Assembly: GCF_004827385.1 (NCBI RefSeq)
Contig: NZ_SRXN01000027.1
Span: 33,236 to 97,235 of the forward strand
Source: Ensifer sp. MPMI2T
GTDB taxonomy: Bacteria; Pseudomonadota; Alphaproteobacteria; Rhizobiales; Rhizobiaceae
DNA length: 64,000 bases
Direction of reading: 5' to 3'
Part shown: piece after piece, positions 18,535 to 28,470 of the stretch
Numbering within the stretch: position 1 is the first letter of the stretch
Layout of the letters: each line of letters begins with the position of its first letter
Position numbers and translations under genes: made by a program
Notes under the pieces: generated by a model
What the model was told of the DNA's origin: nothing
Seen by the model: only the letters and a program-made list of their open reading frames with translations
Database searches by the model: none

Positions 18535-19320
18535 TCAGGCCACGGTTTTGAGTTCGCGCTTTGCGGCGTAGGCCGAGGGCAACAGGTCCTCGATCTGGCC
18601 ATTTGAATGCCCGTTGACGATCCTGGTGAGAATATTCGAGAGATAGGCGAGCGGCTCGACATCGTTGAGCTTGGCAGGTCTCGATCAACGAGGAGATGTT
18701 CGCCCAATGCTCGGCCCCGGGCCCGGCCCCGGCATCGGAACCGGCGAATGCGCGTTCTTGCGATTGAGCGCAATTGGCCTGATGGATCGTTCGATGGTGT
18801 TGGAGACGATCTCGATCCGGCCATCGTCGATGAAGCGGGTCAAGCCGTCCCAGCGTGATAAGGCACAACGGAGTGCTTCGGCGAGCTTTGTCTTCTGGCT
18901 GATGTAGCCGAGTTGTTCACGCAGCCAGGGAGCGAGGCTGTCGATGATGGGGCGACTTTTTTCCTGACGGGCGACACGACGCTCCTCGTGGGTGCGGCCA
19001 CGTATCTCGTCTTCGATCCTGTAAAGTTCGGCGATGCGTTTGAGCGCCTCGCTCGCGATGGGTGCGGGACCGGCGGCAGCCACATCATAGAAGCGGCGTC
19101 GGAACGTGGGACCAGCAGAAGGCCAGCGATACGGTGTTCTTTGCCGCGAGCGGGCGATATCCACTGTAGCCGTCGACCTGCAGGACGCCCGCACAGCAAA
19201 GGCGCGCAGCTTTACTGCGACATCGCAGATGCAGGGACCGTGCCTGCACTCCGCGGATGAGCTGGACCATTGCGTTACGCTCACCCCCTATTCGGACACG
19301 TCCCGTCGGATGCCGCAAGG
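18535..19320 (-). mobile_element. IS66-family transposase remnant
   Basis: Pieces of an IS66 TnpC transposase appear in several minus-strand frames: QVDGYSGYRPLA and AFCWSHV, then RRFYDVAAAGPAPIASEALK, WLREQLGYISQKTKLAEALR, TRFIDDGRIEIVSNTIERSI, and finally AGSDAGA, HWANISSLIETC and AAKREL, ending at a TGA at 18535-18537. The order is correct but frames change near 18700-18750 and 19090-19130, and the N-terminal half with the zinc finger is missing. It is therefore a dead fragment. It separates the first EhuB-like operon from the isomerase gene and shows past transposition in this region. Confidence 0.8.
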
Positions 19321-19363
19321 AGGAGCCATGTCCGAACGGTGGCCGAATCTGACATGATTGCCG

Positions 19364-20149
19364 TCAGCGTTCAGCCAGACGGCAAGACTCGCCATTGAGA
19401 TCTCGGTTCACATCAGGCGCTGACACTATTCTTATATTAGGCGAGCCGACTTGCCAAATCCGCCCCACCCCGTCGCGGCCCGCGTAGCCGGCAATACGGC
19501 ACGCATGCCACATCGTAGCCTGAATAGCGGTGAGGACTGGTTTACCAAGGGCATGTTCAAGCCGCTCAATTGCAGAATATGCCGTAAGGTTTGTACAGGC
19601 GAGAACGACGGCCTCCGCGTGAGCTACATCGACCTTGCGGGCTAAGTCGATGATGTCGTCCGGCTCCAGTTCACCAATTCCTTCCGCGAGTCCAAGGCTG
19701 TGGCTGGACAACGGTTCAAGACCCGCTTCTATCAGGTACTGCTCAAATTGGGCGGTGGTTTCCGGCGGATAGGGTGCGCCAAGCGCGAGTTTGCGAACTC
19801 CCAAAGCGTGGCAAGCTGAGATCACGGCGCCGGAGGTAGAGGTTGCCTGAGTATGGGCGCCATCCGAGATCCGGCGGATTATTGACTGGTCACCTGCGTG
19901 TCCTTTCGCGAAACTAACTGAAGTGCAGGCGTAAGCGACGGCGTGAGGACGAATAGGCCGCAGAACCTTGGCAGCGTAATCAAGCTCAGGGTCATCGACG
20001 AGCGATTGAAGGATCTCCAGGGTAACTGGTGGCTCAGGAAAAGGTATCCTCGTCACGTGGACAGTCACCTCAGGCGGGGCGAACTGCCAGAACTCACGGT
20101 CATGTACCCCATCGGAAGGATAAATAATGCCTATTCGCGTGTTGTCCAT
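19364..20149 (-). CDS. Asp/Glu racemase-superfamily protein, maleate isomerase/EutA-like
   Basis: The 261-residue protein starts IGIIYPSDGVHDREFW and has the two reactive-cysteine motifs of the maleate isomerase/arylmalonate decarboxylase family, YACTSVSF (about 80) and LACTNLTAY (about 193). Members isomerise or decarboxylate small dicarboxylates; a relative called EutA accompanies ectoine-degradation genes in rhizobia, which fits the neighbours. I use the ATG at 20149, eight bases after AAGGGCGG, rather than a GTG at 20167. It is divergent from the diaminobutyrate transaminase gene, with two palindromes in the gap. Confidence 0.8.
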   Translation of the reverse strand: MDNTRIGIIYPSDGVHDREFWQFAPPEVTVHVTRIPFPEPPVTLEILQSLVDDPELDYAAKVLRPIRPHAVAYACTSVSFAKGHAGDQSIIRRISDGAHTQATSTSGAVISACHALGVRKLALGAPYPPETTAQFEQYLIEAGLEPLSSHSLGLAEGIGELEPDDIIDLARKVDVAHAEAVVLACTNLTAYSAIERLEHALGKPVLTAIQATMWHACRIAGYAGRDGVGRIWQVGSPNIRIVSAPDVNRDLNGESCRLAER

Positions 20150-20243
20150 TTGTGAGCCGCCCTTCACCTGCTGATTTCCGGATTCCTGAACTGGATCTTA
20201 GTGGGCAAAGGACGCCGTCGTCCCCTGATCTTTCGGCCTTCTT

Positions 20244-20256
20244 GCAGGATTCCTGC
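20244..20256. promoter_or_regulatory. GCAG-N5-CTGC palindrome, putative Lrp operator
   Basis: GCAGGATTCCTGC, a perfect palindrome with GTTTC beyond the right half, in the divergent gap between the isomerase gene (start 20149, minus) and the transaminase gene (start 20637, plus). At 95 bases from the isomerase start it could act on that promoter. Confidence 0.55.
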
Positions 20257-20413
20257 GTTTCGGATCGGGGTTCGGACGAAAGCATCATTAGCCCAAGGAA
20301 GCCGTGCTTGGTGAGTGAGGTAATAATGAAGCAGCCGAGGCGAGCTAAAGCGACGACGTGTGGTACCCTAACGTCCGCCTTAACGGGACAGACCGGGTTG
20401 TTTCTGAGGCTGC

Positions 20414-20427
20414 GGCAGGAATCTGCC
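20414..20427. promoter_or_regulatory. GCAG-N4-CTGC palindrome, putative Lrp operator
   Basis: GGCAGGAATCTGCC is a short-spacer version of the recurring palindrome, 210 bases before the transaminase start. The remainder of 20150-20636 contains no supported gene. Confidence 0.45.
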
Positions 20428-20636
20428 AAGATTGGCGGCTGATGGATGGCTTTCCTGCGAAAGTCACCCGATCGCGCAGCAAAGCAGCGTGATCAGTCTA
20501 TAATAGGCGCTAAACGCCCGCCGGCCCCTGTTAGATTCCGAGCATGGGCGGGAAGTTGTTCGATCCACAATAATTCGCCCAGAGCGGTTAGAGGCCGCAT
20601 AAGAGAAGTGTTTCCAACGAACAGGAGATAGCGGCT

Positions 20637-21977
20637 ATGAGCAAGAATATCCCGCCGGCTAACGACACCAGCATCGCGATTTTTGAGCGCCTAGAATCTG
20701 AGGTGCGCGGCTACATTCGATCATTCCCGATCGTTTTCGACCGCGGGGTGGGCACAACCCTGATCGACGCAGAGGGTCGTGAATATCTCGACTTCTTCGC
20801 CGGGGCAGGGGCTCTCAATTATGGGCACAACAATCCAGCTTTCAAAAAGCCGTTGCTCGATTACATTCAACGGGACGGCATCATTCACGGCCTGGATCTT
20901 GCCACGTGCGCAAAGAAGGGGTTCATCGAGGCGTTTGAGAAGTATATTCTGAAGCCCCGGGGTTTGAACTACAAGCTGCAGTTTACTGGCCCGACCGGCA
21001 CGAACGCGGTCGAGGCGGCTCTTAAGCTCGCCCGCCAAGTCACAAAGAGATCGAACGTCGTGGCCTTCACAAATGGATTCCATGGCGTGAGCGCCGGCGC
21101 ACTAGCGGCGACCGGAAACAAAAAGTACCGAAGCGCAGCAGGATACGGTCTCGCACACGTGACGGCGATGCCCTATGATGGCTATCTTGGACCTTCGGTT
21201 GACACGCTTGATTACTTCGAGAAACTGCTCAACGATCCGAGTAGCGGTCTGGACAAACCTGCCGCTGTTATTTTGGAAGCCATTCAGGGAGAAGGGGGCA
21301 TTCGGCCCGCCAGCTTCAAATGGTTGCAGCGACTGCGCGAGATTACAAAGCGTCACGAGATTCTGCTCATCCTGGATGATATTCAGGCGGGTATTGGCCG
21401 CTCGGGAAAATTCTTCAGCTTCGAAGCAGCCGAGATTGTCCCGGACATCGTAACCTTGTCGAAGTCGATCTCGGCGGTCGGCACGCCAATGGCCCTCGTT
21501 CTTCTGAAGCCTGAACTCGACATCTGGTCCCCTGGGGCCCATAGCGGTACATACAGGGGTAACAATCTTGCGTTCGTCGCTGCGCGGGCTGCTCTGGAGA
21601 CATATTGGGCAGACGACAAATTTGAGAAGGAAATCGCTGCAAAATCGGCGATCCTCGCGGACGAACTGAAGTCGATCGCCAACGATTTCCCCGAGCTTGG
21701 ATTCACCGTGCGGGGCCGAGGACTGATGTACGGCCTTGTTTCAGAGAAGGACGCTTCGTTGCCCGGGAAGATCCAGACCGAAGCTCTTAAGCGCGGCCTG
21801 GTGATCGAGACTTGCGGCGGGCGCGGCGAGGTGCTGAAGTTCCTCGTGGCGCTGATCATCGCAGAAGCCGATTTGCGCAGGGGTCTATCGATCGTTCGTG
21901 AAAGCATCGGCGCGGTACAAGCCAGCTTGGCCAACGGCTCCGCCGCGGCTGCTGTTGCCGCCGAAGTCGACGCTTAG
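20637..21977 (+). CDS. Class III aminotransferase, diaminobutyrate--2-oxoglutarate transaminase (EctB/DoeD-like)
   Basis: The 446-residue PLP enzyme opens with IFERLESEVRGYIRSFPIVF and has GPTGTNAVEAALKLAR, EAIQGEGGI, LILDDIQAGIGRSG and the PLP lysine in VTLSKSISAVG. HSGTYRGNNLAFV matches the HTGTFRGNQLA motif of EctB-type diaminobutyrate transaminases. In ectoine breakdown this enzyme (DoeD) turns diaminobutyrate into aspartate semialdehyde; in siderophore or ectoine synthesis it runs the other way. The aldehyde dehydrogenase gene directly downstream and absence of ectA/ectC argue for the catabolic direction. AGGAGA precedes the start. The C-terminal tail is alanine-rich. Confidence 0.88.
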   Translation: MSKNIPPANDTSIAIFERLESEVRGYIRSFPIVFDRGVGTTLIDAEGREYLDFFAGAGALNYGHNNPAFKKPLLDYIQRDGIIHGLDLATCAKKGFIEAFEKYILKPRGLNYKLQFTGPTGTNAVEAALKLARQVTKRSNVVAFTNGFHGVSAGALAATGNKKYRSAAGYGLAHVTAMPYDGYLGPSVDTLDYFEKLLNDPSSGLDKPAAVILEAIQGEGGIRPASFKWLQRLREITKRHEILLILDDIQAGIGRSGKFFSFEAAEIVPDIVTLSKSISAVGTPMALVLLKPELDIWSPGAHSGTYRGNNLAFVAARAALETYWADDKFEKEIAAKSAILADELKSIANDFPELGFTVRGRGLMYGLVSEKDASLPGKIQTEALKRGLVIETCGGRGEVLKFLVALIIAEADLRRGLSIVRESIGAVQASLANGSAAAAVAAEVDA

Positions 21978-22108
21978 CAGCACGCTTACCAAATCAAAAG
22001 ACGATCGGATCGCCTTCTGACACGAGGCGATCCTTCCCGGCCCGCGGTCGCTGCCCGTCCGACAAGAGTGCAGCGGCGGACCAATTAACGCAGCCAAGAG
22101 GCACGGAA

Positions 22109-23584
22109 ATGAGAGCGACAAACAGTGGGGTCGGAACTCCGATGGGCGGCGAGCACGTTGATATCTACGTCAATGGAAAACTACAGCGGGCGCACTCTGC
22201 AGCCCGGATCCCGGTTATCAACCCAGCTGACGAGCGCGAGTTCGCTACAATACCCGATAGTGACAAGGAAGACGTTTGTGCAGCCGTTGATGCCGCGCGC
22301 GCAGCGTTTAGGTCCTCAGGCTGGCCGCAGTTGCCACCATCTGAACGCGCCAAGTATTTGCGCAGGCTTGCTCGCGCGATTGACAAGCGCGCCGAGCAGT
22401 TTGGCGCAGTTGTCACGGCGCAAATTGGCATGCCTCTGGCGAGCTCTGTACAGTCAAGTGGGAGCGGCACCACGAAGCTCTATGACTATTACGCCGAGCT
22501 GGCCGATGAGCTCAAGGTTGAATACGAACGGATTGGACATGGCCTGCGTACGGTCATGCGATGCGAACCGGTCGGTGTTGCCGCGTTGATCGTGCCATGG
22601 AATGGACCTCAGGGCGCGATAGCATGGAAGTTGGCGCCGGCTCTCGCTGCCGGTTGCACGACCGTGATCAAGCCGCCACCAGAGGCATCACTGGACTCCT
22701 ACCTTCTTGCCGAGGCTCTGGACGAGGCGGAAATTCCGCCGGGCGTAGTAAACATCGTTTTCGGCGGCCGCGAAACTGGAGCGTTGCTTGCATCACATCC
22801 AGGCGTCGACAAGGTCTCGTTTACCGGGTCAACCCAGGCCGGGCGCCATGTTGCTCTTGCCTGCGCCGAGCGCTTCGCTCGCGTCACGCTTGAGCTAGGG
22901 GGCAAGTCTGGAGCGATCCTACTCGATGACGCAGATCTCGATACATTTCTTCCACTCGTCGCGCCGGCTTGCATTCCTTTCAGTGGCCAGATCTGTCATG
23001 CCCTGACCCGAGTGCTTGCTCCGCGCTCACGCTATGACGAGGTTGTCGACGGTGTTGCAAGCAAGATGGCCGCGCTGGTCGTCGGAGATCCGCTTGATCC
23101 AGCGACGCAGGTCGGTCCCCTCGTAGCCAAGCGGCAGTTGAACCGTGTCGAAGAGTATATTGCATCCGGACGTGCTCAAGGCGCAAAGATCGTGACGGGC
23201 GGGGGTCGGCCGCCCGGCTTGGACGTTGGATATTACGTGCAGCCAACGGTTTTCCGCGACGTTGATAGCACGATGCGCATTGCGCAGGAGGAGATCTTCG
23301 GACCGGTGGTATCGGTCATCCCCTACGACACCGAGGATGAGGCTGTGGCAATCTGCAACGGCACGGCGTACGGCCTGGGTGGGGCGGTGTTTACGACTAA
23401 CCATGAGCGAGGCATGGCCGTTGCACGTCGGATCGAGGCTGGGGTGGTCGGCATCAACCGCTACACTCTCCACATTGACGCACCCTTTGGCGGAATTAAG
23501 GGCAGTGGCCTTGGTCGTGAACTCGGGCCGGAGGGGTTGGCGGCGTTTCTCGAAAGCAAATCGATATTTCCGCCTCAACACTAA
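22109..23584 (+). CDS. NAD(P)-dependent aldehyde dehydrogenase (possible aspartate-semialdehyde oxidising, DoeC-like)
   Basis: The 491-residue ALDH has VPWNGPQGAIAWK, FTGSTQAG, the glutamate in LELGGKSGAI and the catalytic cysteine in FSGQICHALTR, with PFGGIKGSGLG at the end. It follows the diaminobutyrate transaminase by 131 bases on the same strand. If that enzyme makes aspartate semialdehyde, this one would oxidise it to aspartate, the DoeC step of ectoine catabolism; that substrate is inferred from context only. An internal ATG at 22142 is an alternative start. Confidence 0.85.
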   Translation: MRATNSGVGTPMGGEHVDIYVNGKLQRAHSAARIPVINPADEREFATIPDSDKEDVCAAVDAARAAFRSSGWPQLPPSERAKYLRRLARAIDKRAEQFGAVVTAQIGMPLASSVQSSGSGTTKLYDYYAELADELKVEYERIGHGLRTVMRCEPVGVAALIVPWNGPQGAIAWKLAPALAAGCTTVIKPPPEASLDSYLLAEALDEAEIPPGVVNIVFGGRETGALLASHPGVDKVSFTGSTQAGRHVALACAERFARVTLELGGKSGAILLDDADLDTFLPLVAPACIPFSGQICHALTRVLAPRSRYDEVVDGVASKMAALVVGDPLDPATQVGPLVAKRQLNRVEEYIASGRAQGAKIVTGGGRPPGLDVGYYVQPTVFRDVDSTMRIAQEEIFGPVVSVIPYDTEDEAVAICNGTAYGLGGAVFTTNHERGMAVARRIEAGVVGINRYTLHIDAPFGGIKGSGLGRELGPEGLAAFLESKSIFPPQH

Positions 23585-23602
23585 AGGGCGCTCTTAAGCG
23601 TG

Positions 23603-23643
23603 GGAGGCGGTTGCCCTGTTGCAATGCGCCTCCACCTAGACAA
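23603..23643 (+). terminator. Weak stem-loop after the aldehyde dehydrogenase gene
   Basis: GGAGGCG (23603-23609) pairs with CGCCTCC (23637-23643), 19 bases after the stop. There is no T-run, so a factor-dependent terminator or processing hairpin is all that can be proposed. Confidence 0.3.
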
Positions 23644-23796
23644 TAGGGGTCTTTATCGGCCCAAAGTGATGTGGTGTCGAGACCAAACGAGAGGCGGTAT
23701 GCGGTGACTGATCATCGCATGCCGTTGTCGAAGTAAAGGCGTATAATCGCCGCATGAGATAGCTGTTAAGTATATCGCCGCAGAAGGGGAGTTTTT

Positions 23797-24969
23797 ATGC
23801 CTATCGTCAGTCGGATCTCTGAAATCCTGCCCGACATCATTGCTTGGCGTCGCGATTTTCACGCACATCCTGAACTTGGTTTTGACGTCAATCGAACCTC
23901 GGAAATCGTCGCCGAACGCCTGCGCGAATTTGGATGCGACGAGGTTGTGACGGGGATTGGAAAGACCGGGGTTGTAGGCGTCCTTAAGGGCAGGATGGCT
24001 GTAAGGTCCGATAATCCTGAGGTTATTGGCTTACGTGCTGATATGGATGCACTGCCGATCGAGGAAACAACAAGCCTGCCCTATGCGTCAAAGAACAGGG
24101 GCTTTATGCATGCCTGCGGCCATGACGGACACACCGCGATGCTATTGGGAGCGGCACGCTACCTAGCCGAAACTCGCAACTTTGCGGGCACTGCCGTCTT
24201 CATCTTCGAACCTGCGGAAGAGGTGGGTACGGGCGCGCAAGCTATGATCGATGACGGACTGATGGAACGCTTCGCAATCGAGCAGGTCTATGGCATGCAC
24301 AATCTGCCCGGCTTGCCGATCGGTGCCTTTGGTATCCGGCAAGGTCCGGTCATGGCGGCAACCGACAGCATCGAGGTGAAAATCGAGGGCCGCGGCGGCC
24401 ATCCCGGAATGCCGCACCAATGCATCGATGCGATTTTGGTCGCCGCGCAGTTGATCAACGCCCTGCAGCAAATCGTGGCCCAGAACGTTGATCCCTTGGA
24501 GTCGGCGGGTATCTCGTTCCACCAAATGCAATCCGGAGGCTCACAAAGAGTGATCCCGGAGGTAGCAGAACTACGTGGCAGCATGCGTACGCTGACGCCG
24601 GAGGTGCGGGAGCTTGTCAAAAAGCGTGTAACGGAGGTAGTCGCCGGCGTTGCCCAGCTGACCGGCGCCAAGATAGATCTCGTGATTCAGAGCAGCGATG
24701 CGGTGGTTTTCAACCAGACTAGGCAGACCGAGCTTGCCACCAAGGCTGCGAAAGAGGTGGTTGGTGAGGACAACGTGGTCAATACTCCTCCAGTGTTGGG
24801 AGGGGAGGATTTTTCCTATCTCGCGAAGGCGAGACCTGGTGCTTTCATCTGGTGCGGCAATGGAGGTAGCGCCGGTCTGCATCACGCCGCCTATGATTTC
24901 GAGGATAAGGCGATTCCGTACGGGACGTCGTACTGGATCACTCTCGTAGAAAACACGCTCACGGCTTGA
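23797..24969 (+). CDS. M20-family amidohydrolase (HipO/DoeB-like)
   Basis: The 390-residue protein has the amidohydrolase motifs RRDFHAHPELGF, GLRADMDALPIEE, MHACGHDGHTAMLLG, FEPAEEVGTGA and GGEDFSY, i.e. the two-metal site of the hippurate hydrolase/IAA-amino-acid hydrolase group. These enzymes cleave N-acyl amino acids. In ectoine breakdown a related hydrolase (DoeB) deacetylates N-acetyl-diaminobutyrate, which would link this gene to the transaminase and dehydrogenase just upstream; release of auxin from amino-acid conjugates is the other obvious option. AAGGGGAG precedes the ATG. No signal peptide, so cytoplasmic. Confidence 0.88.
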   Translation: MPIVSRISEILPDIIAWRRDFHAHPELGFDVNRTSEIVAERLREFGCDEVVTGIGKTGVVGVLKGRMAVRSDNPEVIGLRADMDALPIEETTSLPYASKNRGFMHACGHDGHTAMLLGAARYLAETRNFAGTAVFIFEPAEEVGTGAQAMIDDGLMERFAIEQVYGMHNLPGLPIGAFGIRQGPVMAATDSIEVKIEGRGGHPGMPHQCIDAILVAAQLINALQQIVAQNVDPLESAGISFHQMQSGGSQRVIPEVAELRGSMRTLTPEVRELVKKRVTEVVAGVAQLTGAKIDLVIQSSDAVVFNQTRQTELATKAAKEVVGEDNVVNTPPVLGGEDFSYLAKARPGAFIWCGNGGSAGLHHAAYDFEDKAIPYGTSYWITLVENTLTA

Positions 24970-25398
24970 GGCATACACCCCAATACAATGCTGTGCCGCG
25001 AGGCGACGGTGTCATTGACTGTAGGCAAGCATGTTATCTTTTGAGGCGAAACCCCGCATCGACCGGACACCAGAAGCCGCGCGACGGGTGGTCCTCGATG
25101 TGCGTGGGTTTGCCAAAGTCGCAGAGCGAACAAGCTTTCCGGGCGCTTCCCCTAAGAAGTGGAAATGGCTGGCGACGCACCGGCGATTGTGGTGGATCTG
25201 CCCCCGGCGATGCTGTCTGCCTCCAGACTGCGGGGCAAAACAGGCGGGCTCGTTCGCCCGGGGACGCCTGACCGGCGATACCTCTATGCAGCGAGCACTG
25301 CGGGGACCGATGGACAGGCAATGTCCAGAAGCACACCGTCGAGCCCTTCCAGTGAATAATTGCTTAGTCGTTCGTGAAGAACATCATTTTTGGGCGCG
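24970..25398. other. Intergenic before the IS5-type element
   Basis: About 430 bases without a supported gene; frames on either strand are low in recognisable content. Confidence 0.4.
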
Positions 25399-26863
25399 TT
25401 TTGGATTAAGTGGCGCCGGCGGAGCGCGGCACGAGCGTTTCAGTAAGGGCTTGAGACGGAGATCGTTTGGTGCCGCGGCCAAAATGCCAGGAGCATGGCG
25501 GCAAGCAGGCACAAAAGTTGCCTGAACCAGTTGAGCAGAAGCGAGAAGTTTTATCCGGCGGCGGCCAGGACGGCGTTGATGGCATCACCGTTTCGTCCGG
25601 CGAGGTAATTTCGGTCCATCCGATGCTCGTTCTTCAGATGCCCAATGACGGGCTCGACGGCGGATCGCCGTCGCATCTGGCGCTTTATCGCCGGCGTCAC
25701 ACGGCGCTTCTGACCGCTGGTGAAGACCCTGAACTTGTGGGGCTCAGGTGCATTGTGGCCGCGATAACCGGCATCGGCCAGGATGCGGGAGAGCTCGCTG
25801 CCGATCATCGCCTCCATGTCGGGAATAACGGTTGCGAGTGTATGACCATCGTATGGATTGCCTGGCAGCGCCATGGCATGCAGGGCGAACTGACCGCCCT
25901 TTGAACGGTTCAGTGTGGTTGCGACGGATACCTTCACCCCGAACTCATACGGCTTGTGCGCCTTGCCCTTGCCGATGCATTCAACCTCGTCGGCATGCAG
26001 GCTGTAGATCTTGCGGCCGCGCTGACGCTGCTTCTGCTCCAGAACGGTTCTGGCCTGATAGAGCGGCCAGATGAAGATCGCCTTGAGCTGTTCGTCGCCG
26101 GCAACCTGACGCTCGATATCGCGGATGGTCCGCCCGAGATAGGTCGTCAGCTTGCGCTTTGCCCGCCCGCTTGATTTGCTTGGCATGGACATAGCGCTGG
26201 TACTGGATCAGCGCGAACTTGCCGAGCCGCACATAGGACCGGCGTAGATCGAGCCCCACTTTCCTGGCCAACCGCACGAGCCGCTCCCGTGCCCGGTGAA
26301 TAAGCCTGGCATCGGTCGGGAACATGACGTTCTTCGGTTTGCACGGTGGTGTCGACGATCACCTGTCGCGTATCCTGCGGCTTCATCGCCCCGGTCCTGA
26401 CCGCCACCGCAAGGCTTTCCTGAAGGAGCGTCTTGATCCGCGCCTCGCCCATGCGCTGGCGCCAGCGTGTCATCGACGAACGGTCGAAGGGCAAGGCATG
26501 CTGGAAGAATTCTTCGCCACAGAAATATTGCGCATACGGGCTGTCGAGGTAACGGGCGCAGACAGCCTCATCCGACAGATTGAAGGTGTGCTTGAGGATC
26601 GCCAGTCCCGCCATCAGCCGCGTCGGCAACGGCGGCAGGCCGGAACCATCCGAATAAACCTCGCCAAACCGTTGTTCCAGAAACGGCCAGTCGATCGTCT
26701 GCGCCAATTGCACCAGTTCGTGCTTCAGGTCGATGATCTGGTCGAGCCGGGAGCGGAACAGATCCTGCTCTCCTGTCTCACGCCGTTCCGTCGGTCTGGA
26801 CATCTATCGGCTCCGATTCGTCGCGACAAATAGAGTGAATCAGACTTCGGCACTAAACCAAAA
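25399..26863. mobile_element. IS5-type insertion sequence, inactive
   Basis: A transposase pseudogene fills this segment on the minus strand. Imperfect terminal inverted repeats are visible: TTTTGGATTAAGTG at 25399 and, read inward from the right end, TTTTGGTTTAGTGCC at 26863. The ends are placed by eye and no target duplication could be confirmed. It inserted between the M20 gene and the second EhuB-like operon. Confidence 0.6.
25440..26803 (-). pseudogene. IS5-family transposase with two frameshifts and an in-frame stop
   Basis: The reading starts at 26803 with IDWPFLEQRFGEVYSDGSG and RTGAMKPQDTRQVIVDTTVQ, the first DDE aspartate region. It shifts frame near 26330 (MFPTDARLIHRARERLVRLA) and again near 26170 (KRKLTTYLGRTIRDIERQ), then has ILADAGYRGHN and VEPVIGHLKNEHRMDRNYL with the remaining catalytic residues. 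A TAA at 25551-25553 stands where AAGYNFSLLL would be expected; the frame stays open beyond it to 25440. All parts of an IS5-type DDE transposase are present, but three lesions make it inactive. Confidence 0.8.
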
Positions 26864-27015
26864 TCTGAAGCCAAAAATCCACCCAGAATATCAACCACTT
26901 ACAGATTCTTCACGGCCGACTGCTTACGAGGCGCAGATCGATGACATTCTGCCTGATCGCCTCCTCGGCCACAGCTAAGGAGGCGCAATACTGTCGGGCA
27001 GCCATTGGCTGGACG

Positions 27016-27894
27016 TCACTGCTTGCAGAGGTCCAAAGTCGGAGTCCCGTCTGGTAGGCTCGCTTTAGTATAGCCGTACCGAGCAACTGTCCGCATCATT
27101 TCTTCGGAGCCAATATAGTCTTTCATAACAGCGTTGAACGCGTCGACCGTGGCCTGTTGGTCTGGCAGGAAGGCGAAAGCGGGGTAGCCCGTAACCGGTG
27201 GTGTGAACGGATCAGCCAGTTCTACGCTGTCGTCCTCGTCCGCAAATTTCTTGACTGTGAAATAGTCACCAGCGCCAGCGTCGGCGCGGCCAGCTTTAAC
27301 AGCCTGCAGAATCTCCGCCGGTCCGCCTACCTGCATGATCTTGTCATCAGGGATGCCGACTTCTTGTGCGTAGGCCACGGAATCGTAGCCGGCGGCCGTA
27401 ACGAATGTAAGTCCCTTATCGCGCACATCCTGGTAGGAATGCAGGGCTTTAGGGTTGCCGTTCGGCACCAGGAGACCGTCAGCGCCTCTGCCGAGTGGCT
27501 CAGTGAATAGAACGTTGCGGCAGCGCTCGGGCAGGATGAACATACCACCCGTGATAATATCGAAACGTCCGGCCTGCAGGCCGGGTATGAGCGAACCCCA
27601 TTCTGTCACAACAGGTTCAACCTTCGTCGTGCCCAGTCTCTTCAGGATGTCGAGGGTCATCGCATTGACGAAGCCGAGCGGCTCGTTGTTTTCACCGGGG
27701 TAAGCCCAAGGGATTTCATTGGAAAATCCTATCCGGATCGTCTCGCCGTTCTTGATTTTGTCCAATAGCGACTGCGCCGAGGCCGCGCCCACTGTCGAGC
27801 CGATCAAGACCGCCGCAATGCCAATCGAGAGCATCGCCCTCAGGATCGCACGTCTTGCGACAATTCCAATTTTAGTTTGTTGCTGTTCGTTCAT
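27016..27894 (-). CDS. ABC transporter substrate-binding protein, EhuB-like (copy 2)
   Basis: The 292-residue protein starts at ATG 27894, eight bases after GGGAGGG; a longer upstream frame lacks a ribosome site. A signal peptide ends near VGAASAQS. The mature part has IRIGFSNEIPWAYPGENNEP, TEWGSLIPGLQAGRFDIITG and GMFILPERC, close to EhuB, the periplasmic ectoine/hydroxyectoine binding protein. A paralogue lies at 30775-31656 with one nearly identical stretch. It is the last gene of a minus-strand operon (binding protein, two permeases, ATPase, second binding protein), 576 bases after the ATPase gene, so it may have its own promoter. The pair could widen the range of ligands served by one transporter. 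Confidence 0.88.
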   Translation of the reverse strand: MNEQQQTKIGIVARRAILRAMLSIGIAAVLIGSTVGAASAQSLLDKIKNGETIRIGFSNEIPWAYPGENNEPLGFVNAMTLDILKRLGTTKVEPVVTEWGSLIPGLQAGRFDIITGGMFILPERCRNVLFTEPLGRGADGLLVPNGNPKALHSYQDVRDKGLTFVTAAGYDSVAYAQEVGIPDDKIMQVGGPAEILQAVKAGRADAGAGDYFTVKKFADEDDSVELADPFTPPVTGYPAFAFLPDQQATVDAFNAVMKDYIGSEEMMRTVARYGYTKASLPDGTPTLDLCKQ

Positions 27895-28470
27895 AATGCA
27901 AGCCCTCCCAGCTCGCGGTTTCGCCGCCAGTTCCGCCATCGTGAGATCTCGCTTATGTCCATACTTCAGCTTCGAGTACGGACGCGGCGGTTCCTGATTT
28001 CTGGTGGAGACAACCCGGCCCAACAAAACACCACTATGCCTCTCCAAAACGATATTCTGGGTACCGAAACTTTCGACACCCACCACGAACGTAGCAACAT
28101 GTGTGAGCCGTTTTGCGCAAATCATCGACCTTTGCCGCAGCAAATCGGCGTTTAGCGGGGTGCGCGTGTGGCGTCTGTTTACCCGTGATGAAGGCTCAAT
28201 CGATTGTTTGATGATCAGCTGCGTCAGCGAAATGGCGGTGACCGAAGCCCATTTTCAGAGCTGCAGAATGCCCCCCGGGCCCCGGGCTTCTGCAGCCGAC
28301 GAAGACTGGTTCACCAAGAAAAAGCGCGTCAGTGGCGAACCTTAGCCTCGCATAATATGTGACTTACGCAGCCAAACTGAGCGATCTGAAATGAGTACTT
28401 ACCGCTTAAGTCGAAAGCGCTCCAGTATAGGTCTCGCTGGAACACTAACCTCATCGCATGGGGCATATGC
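27895..28470. other. Intergenic between the ATPase and second binding-protein genes
   Basis: 576 bases with no supported gene; it holds a strong palindrome at 28260-28296. Presumably includes the promoter and leader of the downstream binding-protein gene. Confidence 0.4.
28260..28296. repeat. GC-rich palindrome, possible terminator or mobile palindromic unit
   Basis: GCTGCAGAA (28260-28268) pairs with TTCTGCAGC (28288-28296), and GCCC pairs with GGGC inside, around a C/G-only centre. It lies 175 bases downstream of the ATPase stop on the minus strand. No T-run follows on either side. Confidence 0.5.
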
